64,000 nt of DNA from Agriotes lineatus (GCA_940337035.1 CALNHX010001031.1:62001-126000); one strand, 5' to 3'. Shown: positions 21,526 through 34,800, counted from the stretch's first letter. Program-made: numbers and translations. The notes: a model not told the origin generated them from the sequence alone.

Positions 21526-23075
21526 ATCCCTTGCCAAATATCAACGATTTGCTAGATAAATTAGGCCGTTGTCATTATTTTACCACCATTGACCTCGCAT
21601 CAGGGTTTCACCAAATTGAAATGGCTGAAGAAGACATCAAAAAAACTGCTTTTAGCACAGAAAATGGAAAATTCGAATTTTTACGCTTACCTTTCGGGCT
21701 TAAAAATTCCCCGTCCTGCTTCCAAAGGGTTATGGACAATATATTAAGGGGTATACAAAATGAAAAATTCCTCGTGTATCTCGACGACATTATAGTTTTT
21801 AGTACTAGCTTACAAGAACATGTCGATCGCTTAAAGGAAGTATTTGATAGGCTAAGGCAATCAAAGTTTAAAATTCAACTAGATAAGTCAGAATTTCTAA
21901 GGAAGGAAGTTGCTTATTTAGGTCATATTGTAACAGCAAATGGTGTAAAACCTAACCCGGAAAAAATTAAAGCAATTCAATGCTTTCCATTGCCAAAAAC
22001 CACTAAACAAATAAAAGGCTTTCTTGGTCTTTTGGGTTATTATAGAAAGTTCATAAAAGATTTTGCAAAAATCACAAAACCTTTAACTAAGTGCTTAAAG
22101 AAGGATTCTGTAGTAAATCCTAAAAATCCCGAATATATTAAATGTTTTGAGTTATGTAAAAATTTACTAATTAACGAACCAATCCTTCAATATCCAAATT
22201 TTTCTGAACCATTTATTTTAACGACCGACGCAAGTAACTGTGCGCTGGGTGCCGTTCTTTCTCAAGGTAAAATCGGTTCCGATCTATCAATAGCTTATGC
22301 AAACAGAACTCTTAATTCTTCAGAAATAAATTACTCCACAATCGAAAAAGAGCTTTTAGCTATCGTGTGGGCTGTAAAATATTTTAGGCCGTATCTCTTT
22401 GGCAGAAGATTTAAAATTGTAACCGACCACAAACCCCTTCAGTGGCTGTTTTCACTTAAGGAGCCAAATTCAAAGCTAGTGAGATGGCGTCTCAAACTAG
22501 AGGAATTTGACTACGAAATTATTTATAAAAAAGGTTGTTTAAATAAAAATGCAGATGCTTTGTCTCGTGTAGAACTTAATATGAACGAAGCCACAAAAGA
22601 ACCTCTAATATTTGAATATATGGAAACATTTAACGAACAACTTAAACCAAATCCAAATCAAACTGACAATGAGTCAATTATTGTCGAAACGGGTGATGTA
22701 GATAACTTAGCTAACGCCGTCGAAGACAGTAACGCAACGGTTCATTCAAATATCGAAGACCCAATAGCAGGGATTCCTATTGTTGACGGTCCCGTAAATT
22801 TTGGGAAAAATCAAATAATTATCTCAGAAGTAAACTTTGCACCAGCACAAATTTCTAAAATTAAATTATATGAAACCAAGCAAAGAATATTGGTACAATT
22901 TTCAAAAAATAATTATGAACAAGAAATAATTAGATTTATTAAAGAACATGTAGTGCCAAAAGTTAAATACTATGTTTATTTTGGAGACCCAATATACGAA
23001 AAATTTAGCTCTGTGCTTCAAAAATATTTCAAAAATTCTCAAATTAATATGATTTTTAATGTACTAAAAAATTAA
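21526..23075 (+). pseudogene. element A reverse transcriptase and RNase H
   Basis: Open from the end of the foldback element to a stop at 23073. It carries the palm motifs FTTIDLASGFHQIEM, LPFGLKNSPSCFQRVM and LVYLDDIIVFS (catalytic Asp pair). It then has FLGLLGYYRKFIKDFAKIT and the RNase H domain with LTTDASNCALGAVL, STIEKELLAIVWA and VTDHKPLQWL. The tether to integrase follows. It replicates the element by copying RNA to DNA. It is separated from its own N-terminal part by FB-A, and from integrase by a shift in an A run at about 23066. Confidence 0.92.
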
Positions 23076-24169
23076 TCGACGTCATTAACGATGACGAAAT
23101 TAAGCAAACTATTCAAGCTCATCATGAAGGCAAAAGTAATCATAGAGGAATCGAAGAAACAGTAACGCGAATAACCAATACGTACTATTGGCCCAATCAA
23201 CAAAAATCTATTCAAACTTTTATAAACGATTGTGAAATCTGCCAATTAACAAAATATGACAGGAGACCACTTCGATTAGAATTCAATATTACACCTACTG
23301 CTGTTAAACCATTTCAAATTGTACATGTCGACAGTATATCTTTAGAAAACTGTAAGTTTTTGACAATCGTAGATTCTTTTTCTAAATATGGTCAAGCATA
23401 TAAGCTTAATTCGTCACAAGGAATCGAAGTAGTTAATAATCTTGTAAAGTATTTTACCCATCATTGTATACCAGAACAGATCATTTCCGATAACGGATTA
23501 GAATTTAAAAATTCAGTTGTAAGAGAATTACTAGAAACCCATAGAATAAAAATTGACTTTATTAGTTCGCAACACCCCGAATCAAATGGTATTATTGAGC
23601 GTTTTCACTCAACCTTAATAGAGCATATTAGGCTACTTAATAATCAAACCGAATATAAAAAAGAACCAGTCGAAATTAAAGTTAATTATGCACTTTTAGC
23701 TTACAATAACACTATTCATTCTGTAACAAATCTTAAACCATACGAAATAATAACAGGGCATTTAGTTACAGAATCCCCTTTTAATCTAGAAATAGACAAA
23801 CAATTAGTAAACAATTATATTTCTAATCACAAAGAAAAACTTAAATTGTTGTATCAAAAATTAAACACAGATATACAACAACAAAAGGAAAAAGTGATAA
23901 GTAAAGCAAACGAAGTCCGCGAAAACTTGAGCAAAATTCCAATTCCAACAAGAGTGTTTGTCAAAAATAAACAAAAACAAAGCAAAACGCCTAATAAATT
24001 CAAACCTGAAGTGGTTAAAAGCATTAATCCCAATCTAAAAACAGCTGAAATTAATCCAACTCATCATAATACTGTTAATAAAATACACATTTCAAATATT
24101 AAAAGACCGAAGTGTAAAACTTATAAATTTAAAAACGTTTCAGGTTCCTTGCCATCGGACAAGGGATAG
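23063..24169 (+). pseudogene. element A integrase
   Basis: Lies in the -1 frame relative to the reverse transcriptase, the shift being in a six-A run. It has an HHCC zinc domain (HHEGKSNHRG and CEICQLTKY) and the DDE core: VDSISLEN, IISDNGLEF and SNGIIERFHS give D, D and E in the usual spacing. The C-terminal basic domain runs to the stop at 24167. The protein inserts the DNA copy into the host genome. All three catalytic residues are visible, but the frame break prevents normal synthesis from this copy. Confidence 0.9.
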
Positions 24170-24249
24170 AAATAAAGAACATCACCGAAACTTTAGGCGT
24201 TCTACCCATAAACCTGGGATCCGCCAAACTTCGTCCATTATTATAATTT

Positions 24250-25690
24250 AGAACCGCTATATATAGAGTATAATAATCTTAATATTCAATACGAAAATCT
24301 TAGGTTAAGTATAGCTAATAATGAAGATTATACACGGGAATTAGATAATTACAATAAGGTAGCTCAATTTAGTAGTAAAACCATATTGGCAAAGATCGAA
24401 AATATAAAAATTCATAGCTTAAATAACCGAACCAAAAGAGGTTTAATCAATGGATTAGGATCACTAATTAAAGGCTTAACTGGAAATTTGGACTGTAATG
24501 ACGGAGAAAAAATCTACAAAATTATTAATCATTTAGAAAATAACCAAGATTCACTAAAAACTCAACTAGAAATGCAATATTCCGTTAGCAACCAACTTGT
24601 TCGAAATTTTAATGATACAATACGAGATATTCAGCATAATGAAATAATGTTAAAATCTAAAATAATACAGCTCAGTGATCGTGTGAAGATCGAAGCTACA
24701 CGTCAAGATATTCTTTTCGCTGGAAGTTTGTTTAACCAATTACTAATTCTTTATGGCTCACTACTTAATACCTTACAGGATATAGAAAATTCAAAACCTT
24801 TCTGCAGAGTAGGAACCTTGCATCCTACAATAATTAAATCCAAGAAATTGTTCCTTGAACTCCAGAAAATTTCGGATCATTATAGGAATCAGTTTCCCTT
24901 CGAATTAAAGTACGAAAACATCTTAGATTTTGAATCCATTCTAAAAGTAAATTGTAAAATTGATTCAAATAAAATTACATATTTTCTGTCAATACCTATT
25001 GATTTTGAAAAAGAATATGACCTCTACTATTTAGTTCCGATTCCTTCAAAACATGATTCAGAATTTGTGACAACTATTTCGAGTGTAAAGTATTTGCTGA
25101 AGTCAAAATTTGATAATGTGGTAACACCTCTAAATGACAAATGTACCCAAGGCAAACCCTACCACTGTTCATATCAACCAACTACAATCAAATTATAAAG
25201 CATCCTGTGAAGAGGACATCCTATTGAATCGAAACTCAAGCAAGTGTCTCTTTACAAAAATTGAAATCTTAGAAAATCACATCGAGATCATCCCCGAAAT
25301 TAACCAATATCTGTCAGTCTTTCCGAAAGAAGAAAAGCTCCAAATTCAATGCCAGAAGGACATCGAAACAAAATTGCTGTCAGGAATCTATTTAATAAAA
25401 GAAAATCCGCATTGTAACTTGTTTTTCCGAGGCCGAGAACTACGTTTTCAAGAAGCCACTTACGGAAGACCGTTGGTAATGGACACGCCACATTTCAAAT
25501 TGGAGAATAGCATTCTACCAGAATTTAAAATTAAATTGAATAATTTACATCTCCAGGAGTTACCAATAAATCCAATAATTCCGATTAGGGAAACTTACCG
25601 GGAAACATATCATATCCCCAGTGGCTAGACGATTATTCTGTACGTAATATTAATTATCGTCGTAATCCACATTTTAACCAAGAAATGGAA
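24250..25690 (+). pseudogene. element A env-like gene, frameshifted
   Basis: Resembles errantivirus Env, which is related to baculovirus F-type fusion proteins. A basic RTKR cleavage-type site at about 24430 is followed by GLINGLGSLIKGLTG, a fusion-peptide-like segment, then a long heptad-like helical region. The frame breaks near 25160-25200 and resumes to 25628. A hydrophobic ILYVILIIVVIHIL stretch followed by basic residues (a membrane anchor and tail) appears only in another frame near 25630-25690. No start codon with a signal peptide is evident in one frame. It is non-functional as it stands. Confidence 0.82.
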
Positions 25691-25785
25691 AAACATCCGA
25701 AGAAAAGAAATCTCATCAAAAAATCAAGAATTGGAAGCCCAACCTTCAAAAACAACAGTGAAACTTCCGGAGGAAGCTTCGTTCT

Positions 25786-25796
25786 AGGGATGGAGG
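25786..25796 (+). other. element A polypurine tract
   Basis: AGGGATGGAGG immediately precedes the 3' LTR. Such tracts prime plus-strand DNA synthesis in LTR elements. Confidence 0.8.
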
Positions 25797-26027
25797 AGTT
25801 ATATTACAGGCAGTTCCACATAATAGCAGTGTTAGTGAACTTGGCGGCTTATGTGACTTTGTTGTGTCAGCGGAATCCACGCGCTCGCCTGAGTTATGAC
25901 ATCTTGCATTTTTTATGTTATCAGCGGCAGTCTATAGTTAGAACTCGTAATAGTAACATGTGCTTTGCGTAATTTTTGTAATCTTGTCAAAATAAAGTTG
26001 TTTTTAAAAAGGACCTTACGGCAATAC
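25797..26027 (+). repeat. element A 3' LTR, last bases missing
   Basis: Matches the 5' LTR from AGTTATATTACAGG to GGCAATAC. The final GTAATTTAAG-like bases are absent; instead the truncated end of element B begins. Confidence 0.88.
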
Positions 26028-26040
26028 TGATAATTATCAG
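26027..26040. other. tail-to-tail junction of elements A and B
   Basis: CTGATAATTATCAG is a perfect 14 bp palindrome at the breakpoint between the plus-strand 3' LTR of A and the minus-strand pol of B. In A the matching pol region reads CAAACTGACAATGAG, so homology of B to pol ends inside this palindrome. Confidence 0.8.
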
Positions 26041-28219
26041 TTTGATTTGGATTTGGTTTAAGTTGTTCGTTAAATATTTCCATATATTCAAATATTAGAG
26101 GTTCTTTTGTGGCTTCGTTCATATTAAGTTCTACACGAGACAAAGCATCTGCATTTTTATTTAAACAACCTTTTTTATAAATAATTTCGTAGTCAAATTC
26201 TTCTAGTTTGAGACGCCATCTCACTAGCTTTGAATTTGGCTCCTTAAGCGAAAACAGCCACTGAAGGGGTTTGTGGTCGGTTACAATTTTAAATCTTCTG
26301 CCAAAGAGATACGGCCCACACGATAGCTAAAAGCTCTTTTTCCATTGTGGAGTAATTTATTTCTGAAGAATTAAGAGTTCTGCTTGCATAAGCTATTGGT
26401 AGATCGGAACCGATTTTACCTTGAGAGAGAACGGCGCGGCGCCCAGCGCAAAGTTACTTGCGTCGGTCGTTAAAATAAATGGTTCCGAAAAATTTGGATA
26501 CTGAAGGATTGGTTCGTTAATTAGTAAATTTTTACATAACTCAAAACATTTAATATATTCGGGATCTTTAGGATTTATTACAGAATCTTTCTTTAAGCAC
26601 TTAGTTAAAGGTTTTGTGATTTTTGCAAAATCGTTTATGAACTTTCTATAATAACCCAAAAGACCAAGGAAGCCTTTTATTTGTTTGGTGGTTTTTGGCA
26701 ATGGAAAGCATTGAATTGCTTTAATTTTTTCCGGGTTAGGTTTTACACCATTTGCTGTTACAATATGACCTAAATAAGCAACTTCCTTCCTTAGAAAATC
26801 TGACTTATCTAGTTGAATTTTAAACTTTGATTGCCTTTTCCTATCAAATACTTCCTTTAAGCGATCGACATGTTCTTGTAAGCTAGTACTAAAAACTATA
26901 ATGTCGTCGAGATACACGAGGCATTTTTCATTTTGTATACCCCTTAATATATTGTCCATAACCCTTTGGAAGCAGGACGGTGAATTTTTAAGCCCGAAAG
27001 ATAAGCGTAAAAATTCGAATTTTTCATTTTCTGTGCTAAAAGCAGGTTTTTGAATGTCCTCTTCAGTCATTTCAATTTGGTGAAACCCTGATGCGAGGTC
27101 AATGGTGGTAAAATAATGACAACGGCCTAATTTATCTAGCAAATCGTTGATATTTGGCAAGGGATACCTATCACATATAGTTTTTTTCATTTAATTTCCT
27201 ATAATCTATCACAATTCGCCATTTTTGCTTGCCAGATGCATCAAGTTTTTTTGGGGACTATCCATATTGGGGATGACCAAGGGAAATGCGAAGGCCTAAT
27301 TATATTTTGCTCTAACATACTTGCAATTTGCCTTTGTAGGTACTTCTTTCCTATGAATTTCAGGATATCTGTACGATTTAGTGTAGACTGGTATTTCATC
27401 TACCGTTTTTATTGCATGTTTGACTTCACTTGTAAAAGTTAACTGGTTACCTTCAACATGAAATATATCGGAATATTCTTTAATTAGCTTTAAAATAGTT
27501 TGACGTTCTTCTGAATTCATATGTTCAGTTCGAACCATTGAAATGTCGAATTTGTATTTTTCGAAATTCAAATTATTAAAATTAGGACTCCTTTTACCAA
27601 GAGATTCGTATTCATCGAATTTTTCTACTTTTAATGGTTTTAGGGAACCTACATTTTTTAAAGAATCTGATTGATTCAGAATGGAACAAATTGCTTGATA
27701 ATTGTGCACTTTAGTAAGGCACTGTGGTATTTCTAAATCTGCTATTTTTGTATAAGGTACGATTACATCACCTTCTTTAATATTTTGAACATCAATTTTA
27801 ATTATTTGTTCAGAATTAGGTTGTACTACCATTGGAGAGCTATAATAAATTATTTTTATTCGTGCATTCGGTGTTCTTAACAAGTCTTTATCTAAATCTA
27901 CTGTTGCTTTAAGTAATTTTAAATTATCCATTCCAAGCAAACAATCAAAATGCTTATGAAGATTGAATAAATAAAATTTTAATGGAGCTATGTTGGCTTT
28001 AAATATTTTTGAACAGGGGACACGAGTACTAAAATTTTCTACTGATGTACCGTGTGCTGCTGATATTTGAAAAGGGTCATTTATAATTAAATTTTTAAAA
28101 CATTTTTGAGCGATTTTAGGATTAACAAAAGATTTAGTGCTTCCAGTATCTATTAAAATTTTTAATTTATTTTCTGGAAATAAAATATAGGGTAATGCAC
28201 TGTCATTGTATGAATTCAA
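26041..28219 (-). pseudogene. element B protease, reverse transcriptase and RNase H, broken
   Basis: From 28219 the frame has LIDTGSTKSFVNP and stops at 27296 after the same frameshift as in A. The catalytic reverse transcriptase block (27190-26393) has FTTIDLASGFHQIEM and LVYLDDIIVFS and part of RNase H, with a frame break in the RNase H region near 26400. The tether (26224-26041) carries ALSRVELNMNEATKEP and then ends at the junction. It has clear substitutions compared with A and several stops. Confidence 0.87.
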
Positions 28220-29377
28220 TTGAAATCTTGGGATTCTAGATGTTCCGAGGCTTCTTCTCGAAAAAACTGATTTTCGGCTTCATTATCGTCATGTTCATCG
28301 GGCATTTCAACTGAGGGTTGAGAGTCGTCGATATTGTGCAGTTCTTCAAATATATAATTTTGATTGTTGGGTTTGAACTGGTTTTGGCGATAATTTTGGC
28401 CTGAAATTTGTGAATTCTGAGGTTTCCATGTATTCCTTGTAGAAATACTCATGGGAGTTGGTTTTGGAAAGTTTTTAGTTTGATTGGGCCTAAAACCATC
28501 AACTTGATTTCTACTACTTTGTGGACGTGCATTATTATTCGAAGAATGTTCCTGTGCATTGCTATAGAAATAATTTTGTTTAAACGCAGGTTGCGAATTA
28601 TGAGGATAATTTGTTAATTGCAAGGGAAATGTCATTGTTGGTCTATTTTGAAAGAATGGTTTATTCTGAGGGTTTAATTTTTGTGAAAATTTAAACTTGG
28701 ACGACTGAGCTGGTTTTTGCTGGCTAGTCGTTAATTGAAAATCGTTGGTTAACATACGCAATGCAGCATTTAAATCTGCAGGATTTTTAGTACGCATTAA
28801 AGAACCAATTGGATCTTTTAAACCTAATAGTAACAATCTTAGAGCTAAGTTGCGAGAATATTGTGTTAATATAATGGCTTCTGCTTTTACCATCTGAGTT
28901 GTTATGTTAGCAACAGTTAAATTTAATACTTGTAATATTTAAAGTGTAAATATCACGTTTATCAGCATAAGTATTCAACAATGCAGTTTTTAAGTCTAAC
29001 CAATTTATAATTACACAAGACGAGATATTAATTGCAGCGTCTCCTTTGATTTTAGCTAAGATGCTAGACATCAGATATTCATTCAGAAAGTCCTCAGCGT
29101 TATCCTTATTATAAAATTTGGTAACTAATTTTTGGCATATTTCAATAAACCTAGGGAGTAGTTCCGTTTCTCCATTAAATTCTGGGATCATTCCCAAGTA
29201 TTCCTGTTTTAGTACAGGTGGTTGCGTCATTTTTGACGTATTTAAATTACTTGCGTTTGAATGAGTACTGTTAAAAATTGTTGGTGGTAAAATTTTAGAA
29301 TGCGAGTCTGAATCAGAATTTGTATCTTCGTCAGAACTATCTGAATTAAATTGTTTACAAGGGCCTGTATATGACAT
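28216..29377 (-). pseudogene. element B gag with an internal deletion
   Basis: Same protein as A's Gag, in two frames: 29377-28907 (N-terminal 150 codons) and 28893-28216 (C-terminal part). Relative to A, about 70-80 bases are missing around 28915, between TTTAAATATT and CAAGTATTAAATTT, so the frame is broken and the segment NLKQENESAFEFYNRV is lost. Confidence 0.87.
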
Positions 29378-29573
29378 AGGTACTTACAGGAAAATCACTG
29401 TCCTGTCCATGAGTCCTGGTTGAACACAGAGCCTCCTTCGATGTGCCTTCGAAGTCTTCTTGCAGATGCAGAAAGTTGGAAACTCCGAAAAAAATTACAA
29501 GTTCCGGATTTTGTAATTTATGGTCAATAAATCGTTGATACGAATCGATATTATGTCCATTAACACCGTTTGA

Positions 29574-29593
29574 CCATCCTACCGACTGCGCCA
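29574..29593 (-). other. element B primer-binding site
   Basis: The minus strand reads TGGCGCAGTCGGTAGGATGG next to the LTR, the same as in element A. Confidence 0.85.
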
Positions 29594-29751
29594 CTCAAAT
29601 TACGTATTGCCGTAAGGTCCTTTTTAAAAACAACTTTATTTTGACAAGATTACAATTATTACGCAAAACACATGTTACTGTTACGAGTTCTAACTACAGA
29701 CTGCCGCTGATAACATAAAAAGTGCAAAATGTCATAAGTCAGGCGAGCTCG
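29594..29751 (-). repeat. element B 5' LTR, 3' part
   Basis: Matches A's 3' LTR, including the stretch that is deleted in A's 5' LTR. It stops at AGGCGAG, where element C is inserted. Confidence 0.88.
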
Positions 29752-30002
29752 AGTTTCGTTTGGTACTCAACAAAACGAATTTTTAAAAAGCTTTATTTAA
29801 CCATGAAGTATTTACAAAGATGGGAGCTTAAGGCTACCTTATGACTTCTTTACACTAAGAGCAGCAACTTAAGACTGATTCATACAAATCATGCGAAGTA
29901 GGAAGCTAAAAGCTATCTAATCTATGTTATGCTAGCCTGCAAGTGATTAGCGGCGATTGCCGGCACATGTGGCGCTGAGTAGACTATTCTAATAATATAA
30001 TT
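29752..30002 (-). repeat. element C 3' LTR
   Basis: The plus strand starts AGTTTCGTTTGGTACTC and ends AATAATATAATT. On the minus strand it is preceded by the polypurine tract AAGAAAGGAGG (30003-30013). Confidence 0.92.
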
Positions 30003-30136
30003 CCTCCTTTCTTAAAGTCTGTGATAACGTTTTCAAAGCGTTATTACAGCTTACAATCAAACTTTTACATTTTATACAATTTAAAACGATACATTTTATG
30101 CATAGATAATGGAATAATACGTCTCTTTAGAGTGAT

Positions 30137-31839
30137 TTATGAATGATTACAATCTTTATTTAGAAAGTCAATAAGTTTGATTTTTAAGGAGTTGCGCTTA
30201 ACATACATATATAAAAATAAACTTATAGCTAGCAATATAATTATTATGGTAAGAATAATTGATGACACACTTAAGGGATTCGAATTAATATGATCGACAG
30301 GTCTTAGCGGGAGTTTTTGGCCATTTAGTTTTATTTGATCTCTGGTTAACTTTTGGGTGTTGATAGGAATCAAATCGATTTTTGAAATATTGATATGCTT
30401 TGATTTGGAAATTGTTATCTTGTCGATACTTGGAATTTTCAGATCGACAACTTTATTTGAAATAATTTTAGCTGTGAATAACATATGTTCGTGATTTACG
30501 AGAACAATGCAATCCGGGGTTAAATGCATAATTTTGGAGCCAAGCAATTCCTTTCTAAAATTTTGATTGTTACATTTAATATCTAATATAGCCTTAGAGG
30601 GTGAAGTTATTAACCATGTGGCTGGATTAATTTGTGATATTTTAATGTCTGTAAGATCGAATAAATATGGAGTACACGTTTGATTATTGTTAAATGAAAG
30701 CAGTTGCGTTTCACATAATTTTTCGTTAGGAATTTCAAAGTGGTTATTTTGGTTGCAAAAGTAAGTATCTGAAGTTACTAACTTGCAGTGATCAATTTCT
30801 ATGGGGATACTGGTTTTAACGTTAAATAACAAAGTATTGTAAGTTGGTATGATCATGCGAAATTGTTGATTTTTAATAAATATTGGAAAAGGTATCAGTT
30901 GTATCATCTGATATCTATTAGGTTTAGAGGTTAGTGGGACTTCGAAAATAAATGTGATTTTATTATTAATCTGATATACTTTAGTAATGATAATTGATTC
31001 ATACAAGTGCAAGTATTTAAAGTCTGCGGGATAAGGAATAGTTAATGTTTTTTCTGATATATCATTAAGATAATTAGAAATTTTATTTAAATTTTGAATC
31101 AAATCGTTATTGTCAATTAGTGACATATGCATCTGCTGGTGTTGGGCAAAAGTTAGCGCGTTTTCTAACTCTGCAAATATGTTTATAAATAATTGTAAGG
31201 ACTAAATTGCTTCCATTAAAATTGTTCTTACAGTATATGAGGCAATGGTATTTTGTATTTCATCGTTTTCCAAAATGATTCTATTCATTTTGTCTCTTAG
31301 TAATAACTGGTTCTTCGCTAGATCGTGTACTGCCGAAATTGTGTCGTTTAAGACTTTAGTTTGTTCCAACAAAATATCTTTGTGTACTTCATTACTTTTT
31401 TGTAATTTAGCAATTGCTGTTTGATATCTAATTCCATCATTTACATCAAGATTGCCGGTAAAAATTTAATAACTGATCCTAGGCCGTCAATGAGTCTACG
31501 TTTCTTAATTTTGTGTTCCATTTCAGGATATAGTTGATTAAGGAGTCTGTCAGCTTTTTCTAAATATTGTTTTATAATTAATAGAATATTATTATGATTA
31601 AATAAAATGTCTTCAATTTTCTTGAAATGCCTGTGTTCAGCGGGGAAGTTTAAATCTTCAAGGAGCATAATAGTTTTGATTAGGTTACTTCTAAGTGTGC
31701 CATAATTTATAAGCATGGGTGTATAATCTATATTTTTGATTAACGTAAATTCGCTTTCCTTTAGAATAGCGTTACCTAAATTTAAAGGGTATAGTCCGGG
31801 GTTGTCTTCGAGGCTTTTGATAGTTACGTCGCCGGTCAC
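30137..31839 (-). pseudogene. element C env-like gene, broken
   Basis: Two main frames. The upstream one (31839-31441) ends in a basic KKRR site followed by LIDGLGSVIKF, the position of the fusion peptide in errantivirus Env. The downstream one (31132-30137) is a 330-codon ectodomain part with several Cys, a membrane anchor (SIILTIIIILLAISLFLYMY) and a short basic tail. Between them (31133-31440) the frame is broken. Related in plan to the env of A, but strongly diverged. Confidence 0.8.
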
Positions 31840-34800
31840 ATATTGGATTGTGAGGGCGCACAGGATTGTGAGGATGATTGACCTGTAAAAGGCAATAATT
31901 CATTAATATGCCTTTTGATTTTAGGTCCGCCGTTGACGGGTGTTAATTCGTAAATGTCATGTTCGAGAATTTGGGAAATGACAAAGGGTCCAGTAAATTT
32001 TGGTTCTTTTTTATTTCTAAAATTGGTTTTTATGAATACTTGATCTTCTAATCTAAAAGTTTTAGTTTTACGGGTTGGATTCAATTTCAAGTTGCGTTTT
32101 TCTTTAGTTTCCATTTGTTTGTCCTGTAGGGCTTTATATAAGTTTTTCATTTTTGTCTTATGTTCTGACAGATAATCGTGATAGTACGATTTCGTATAGT
32201 CAATATCAAAGGGATTTTTGCTTTCCGTGTGTCCAAATACTATCTCAAATGGTGTTAGTTTAAGATTGGAGTGAATAGTGTGATTGTATGCCAAGATACA
32301 ATATTGTATTTTTTGATGTTCGGGTATATTTGTTAATAATCGGTAATGTTCAATAATGGTTGAATGTAAGCGTTCAACTAACGAATTTGACTGGTGATGG
32401 TGAGGGGTTGTTGTGTGTAACTGAATTTTGTGTATGGTTATAAAATCTTTGAAAATTTGTTTATTGAATTCTCCATCAGCAACGATCGTATCAGGTGCTG
32501 TGAAAGTGCATATACCGGGTGGCCATAAATATCTGCGATCCCGGTAGCCATGGAATTAGCTACTTCTAAATGTTGGGTTAGTATTATATTTCAATTACAA
32601 TAAGTATTGGTACCTATGTAATGTAGTAAAATGCAATAAGAGGAGGGGAATGTGCCTGGATTCTGCAGTTTAGCCCGCGACTCGATTATAAAAATCTCCT
32701 GTTCTAACTCCATTACTTATTGCAATATGTAATAATTTTTGACAGATAGGAATTTTAGTTGTGATGACATTAATGACATTTAGTTTAGTTGGATTCATCA
32801 CTTTAATAAAGCGGTGTTGATTCCAAAGGTAATGTGATATCAGATATTTATGGCCACCCGGTATATTTGAATAATTGTTCGATGACATCGGTTAGATTAT
32901 GTGATTTAATAAAATAGGCTTGTGCGAATTTTGAGAAAGAATCAATTATGGTTAAGTAGCTTCTATTGCCAATTCGGAATATATCGAGGTGTATTGTATG
33001 AAATGGTCTGCTTTGAGTGGGTGTGAGTTGTAAGGGCTGTTTCGTCGGATTTCTATTATATTTTTGCATTTTGCAAGTTTGACAATTACTGATAAAGTCA
33101 GTGATATCTCTACTAATGCTTTTCCAATAATATTTACGTTTAATATGCTCGATTGTTTCAGTTATTCCTCGATGGTTTGTTTTTCCTAAATGATAATTTT
33201 GCATTTGAATTTGTCGTTCTTCTGGTTTTATAATGTAAGTTACTTGGGTTGTACAGCGGTGAAATTTAGGTGTGTTTTGATTAATTATATCTTTTAAGAA
33301 ATTTGAAAAGTCTAAGTAAAGTGCGTCGTCAGAAAAATAACAATGATAGTGTGTGTTTGGTTCACAATGTTCAATAAGCAATCTATTGAACATATCTACT
33401 TTCTTCATGTCGTTAACAAATACTGAGTAATGTGTGATGCCGTCGTATTTTGTAATTTGAATTTTTCTCGGTAAATTAGCGCTTATAAATTCAATTTGAT
33501 TTTTAAAGTGTTGCAATGGTTTCTCTGCTATGTCAATTACTGGGGTAGATGAGTGTTGAGTATGTACAGTGTCGGCAAGAGAATTATTGTCATTTTCGTT
33601 ATTTGATATTGGTTCTTCAATTTGATTAATTGTTTTCGAGGCTGGATTTACTAATACATTAGAAATTATTTTACAACGGGGTTTTGTTGTTACGGGTGGT
33701 ACGATAGTAGGTGTACTAAATATTTCATCAATATCGGGTGTACTGGCTCTACTAGCCATGACGCTTTGTTTGTCGTCAAATGGTTGAGGTGTATCTAGTC
33801 TGTCAAGTATTTCAATGGACATGGGGTAAATTTGGATGCGCGACAGGGCGTCGGCTACTTTATTAAGTTTTCCTGGCAAGTAATTTACTGTAAAATCGAA
33901 TTCTTCTAATTTTAGCGCCCAGCGTGTTAGTTTAGAATTTGGTTCTTTCAAATTTTTTAACCAGACTAATGGTCTGTGATCAGTGTACATTATAAATTTA
34001 GTTCCAAATAGATACGGTCTAAATTGTTTGGTCGCCCAAACCATGGCTAAAAGTTCTCGTTCTATAGTGGTGTACCGTTGTTCTGCGTCATTCAAAGTTC
34101 TTGATGCATAGCAAATTGGTTTACCTTCTTGTGATAGCACAGCGCCTAAAGCGTAATTAGATGCGTCTGTAGTTAATTCAAAAGTCTTTTCAAAATTGGG
34201 GTATTGAAGTAGGGGTTCATTTGTTAAAAGTTGTTTACAATAGTTGAAATTTTGTAAACATTCAGGTGTATGTATAATCTTGTTATCCTTTTTGAGACAT
34301 ACAGTTAGAAATTTTGTGATTTTAGCAAAGTTTTTAACGAATTTCCTATAGTATCCAAAGAGTCCTAGAAATGATTTTATTTCTGTTCTTGTCTTTGGGG
34401 CTGGAAAGTTTTTGATGGCCGAAATTTTTGATAGATCCGGTTTTATTCCATCCGGAGTAATTATGTGTCCTAAATATTTAACAGATTTGTGCAAAAATTC
34501 TGATTTATCGAGTTGGATTTTAATATTAGATTCTCGGCATCTATTGAAAACATTCTTTAAACGGTTTATATGGTCTTGGAGTGAGTTTGAGTAAATAATT
34601 ATGTCGTCGAGGTAAACAAGACATTGTTGGGGTGTTAAACCTATTAGGGCATTGTTTATAGCTCTCTGAAACGTCGATGGGCGTTTTTTAAACCAAAGGG
34701 CATTCGCCGGAAGTGGAAATGGCCTTCCTCTGTAGAGAAAGCTGTTTTCTTACGATCTTTTTATTCTATCTCTATCTGATGAAAACCAGATGCGAGATCT

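Larger units (their letters stand above)
17279..26027 (+). mobile_element. element A: errantivirus-like LTR retrotransposon
   Basis: An 8.75 kb Gypsy-superfamily element with LTRs, a primer-binding site, gag, pol (protease, reverse transcriptase, RNase H, integrase), an env-like gene and a polypurine tract. The LTRs differ at about three bases plus a 14 bp deletion in the 5' copy. Gag is open, but pol and env carry frameshifts and a foldback element splits the reverse transcriptase. The 3' LTR lacks roughly its last 15 bp and abuts element B in opposite orientation. The bases before the 5' LTR read TATA, but the far flank is lost, so no duplication can be confirmed. Confidence 0.93.

Noticed and set aside
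25685..25972. 95-codon frame across the element A 3' LTR
   Set aside because: It runs through the end of env and the LTR in a frame without conserved protein; the same LTR frame reappears at 40385-40573.
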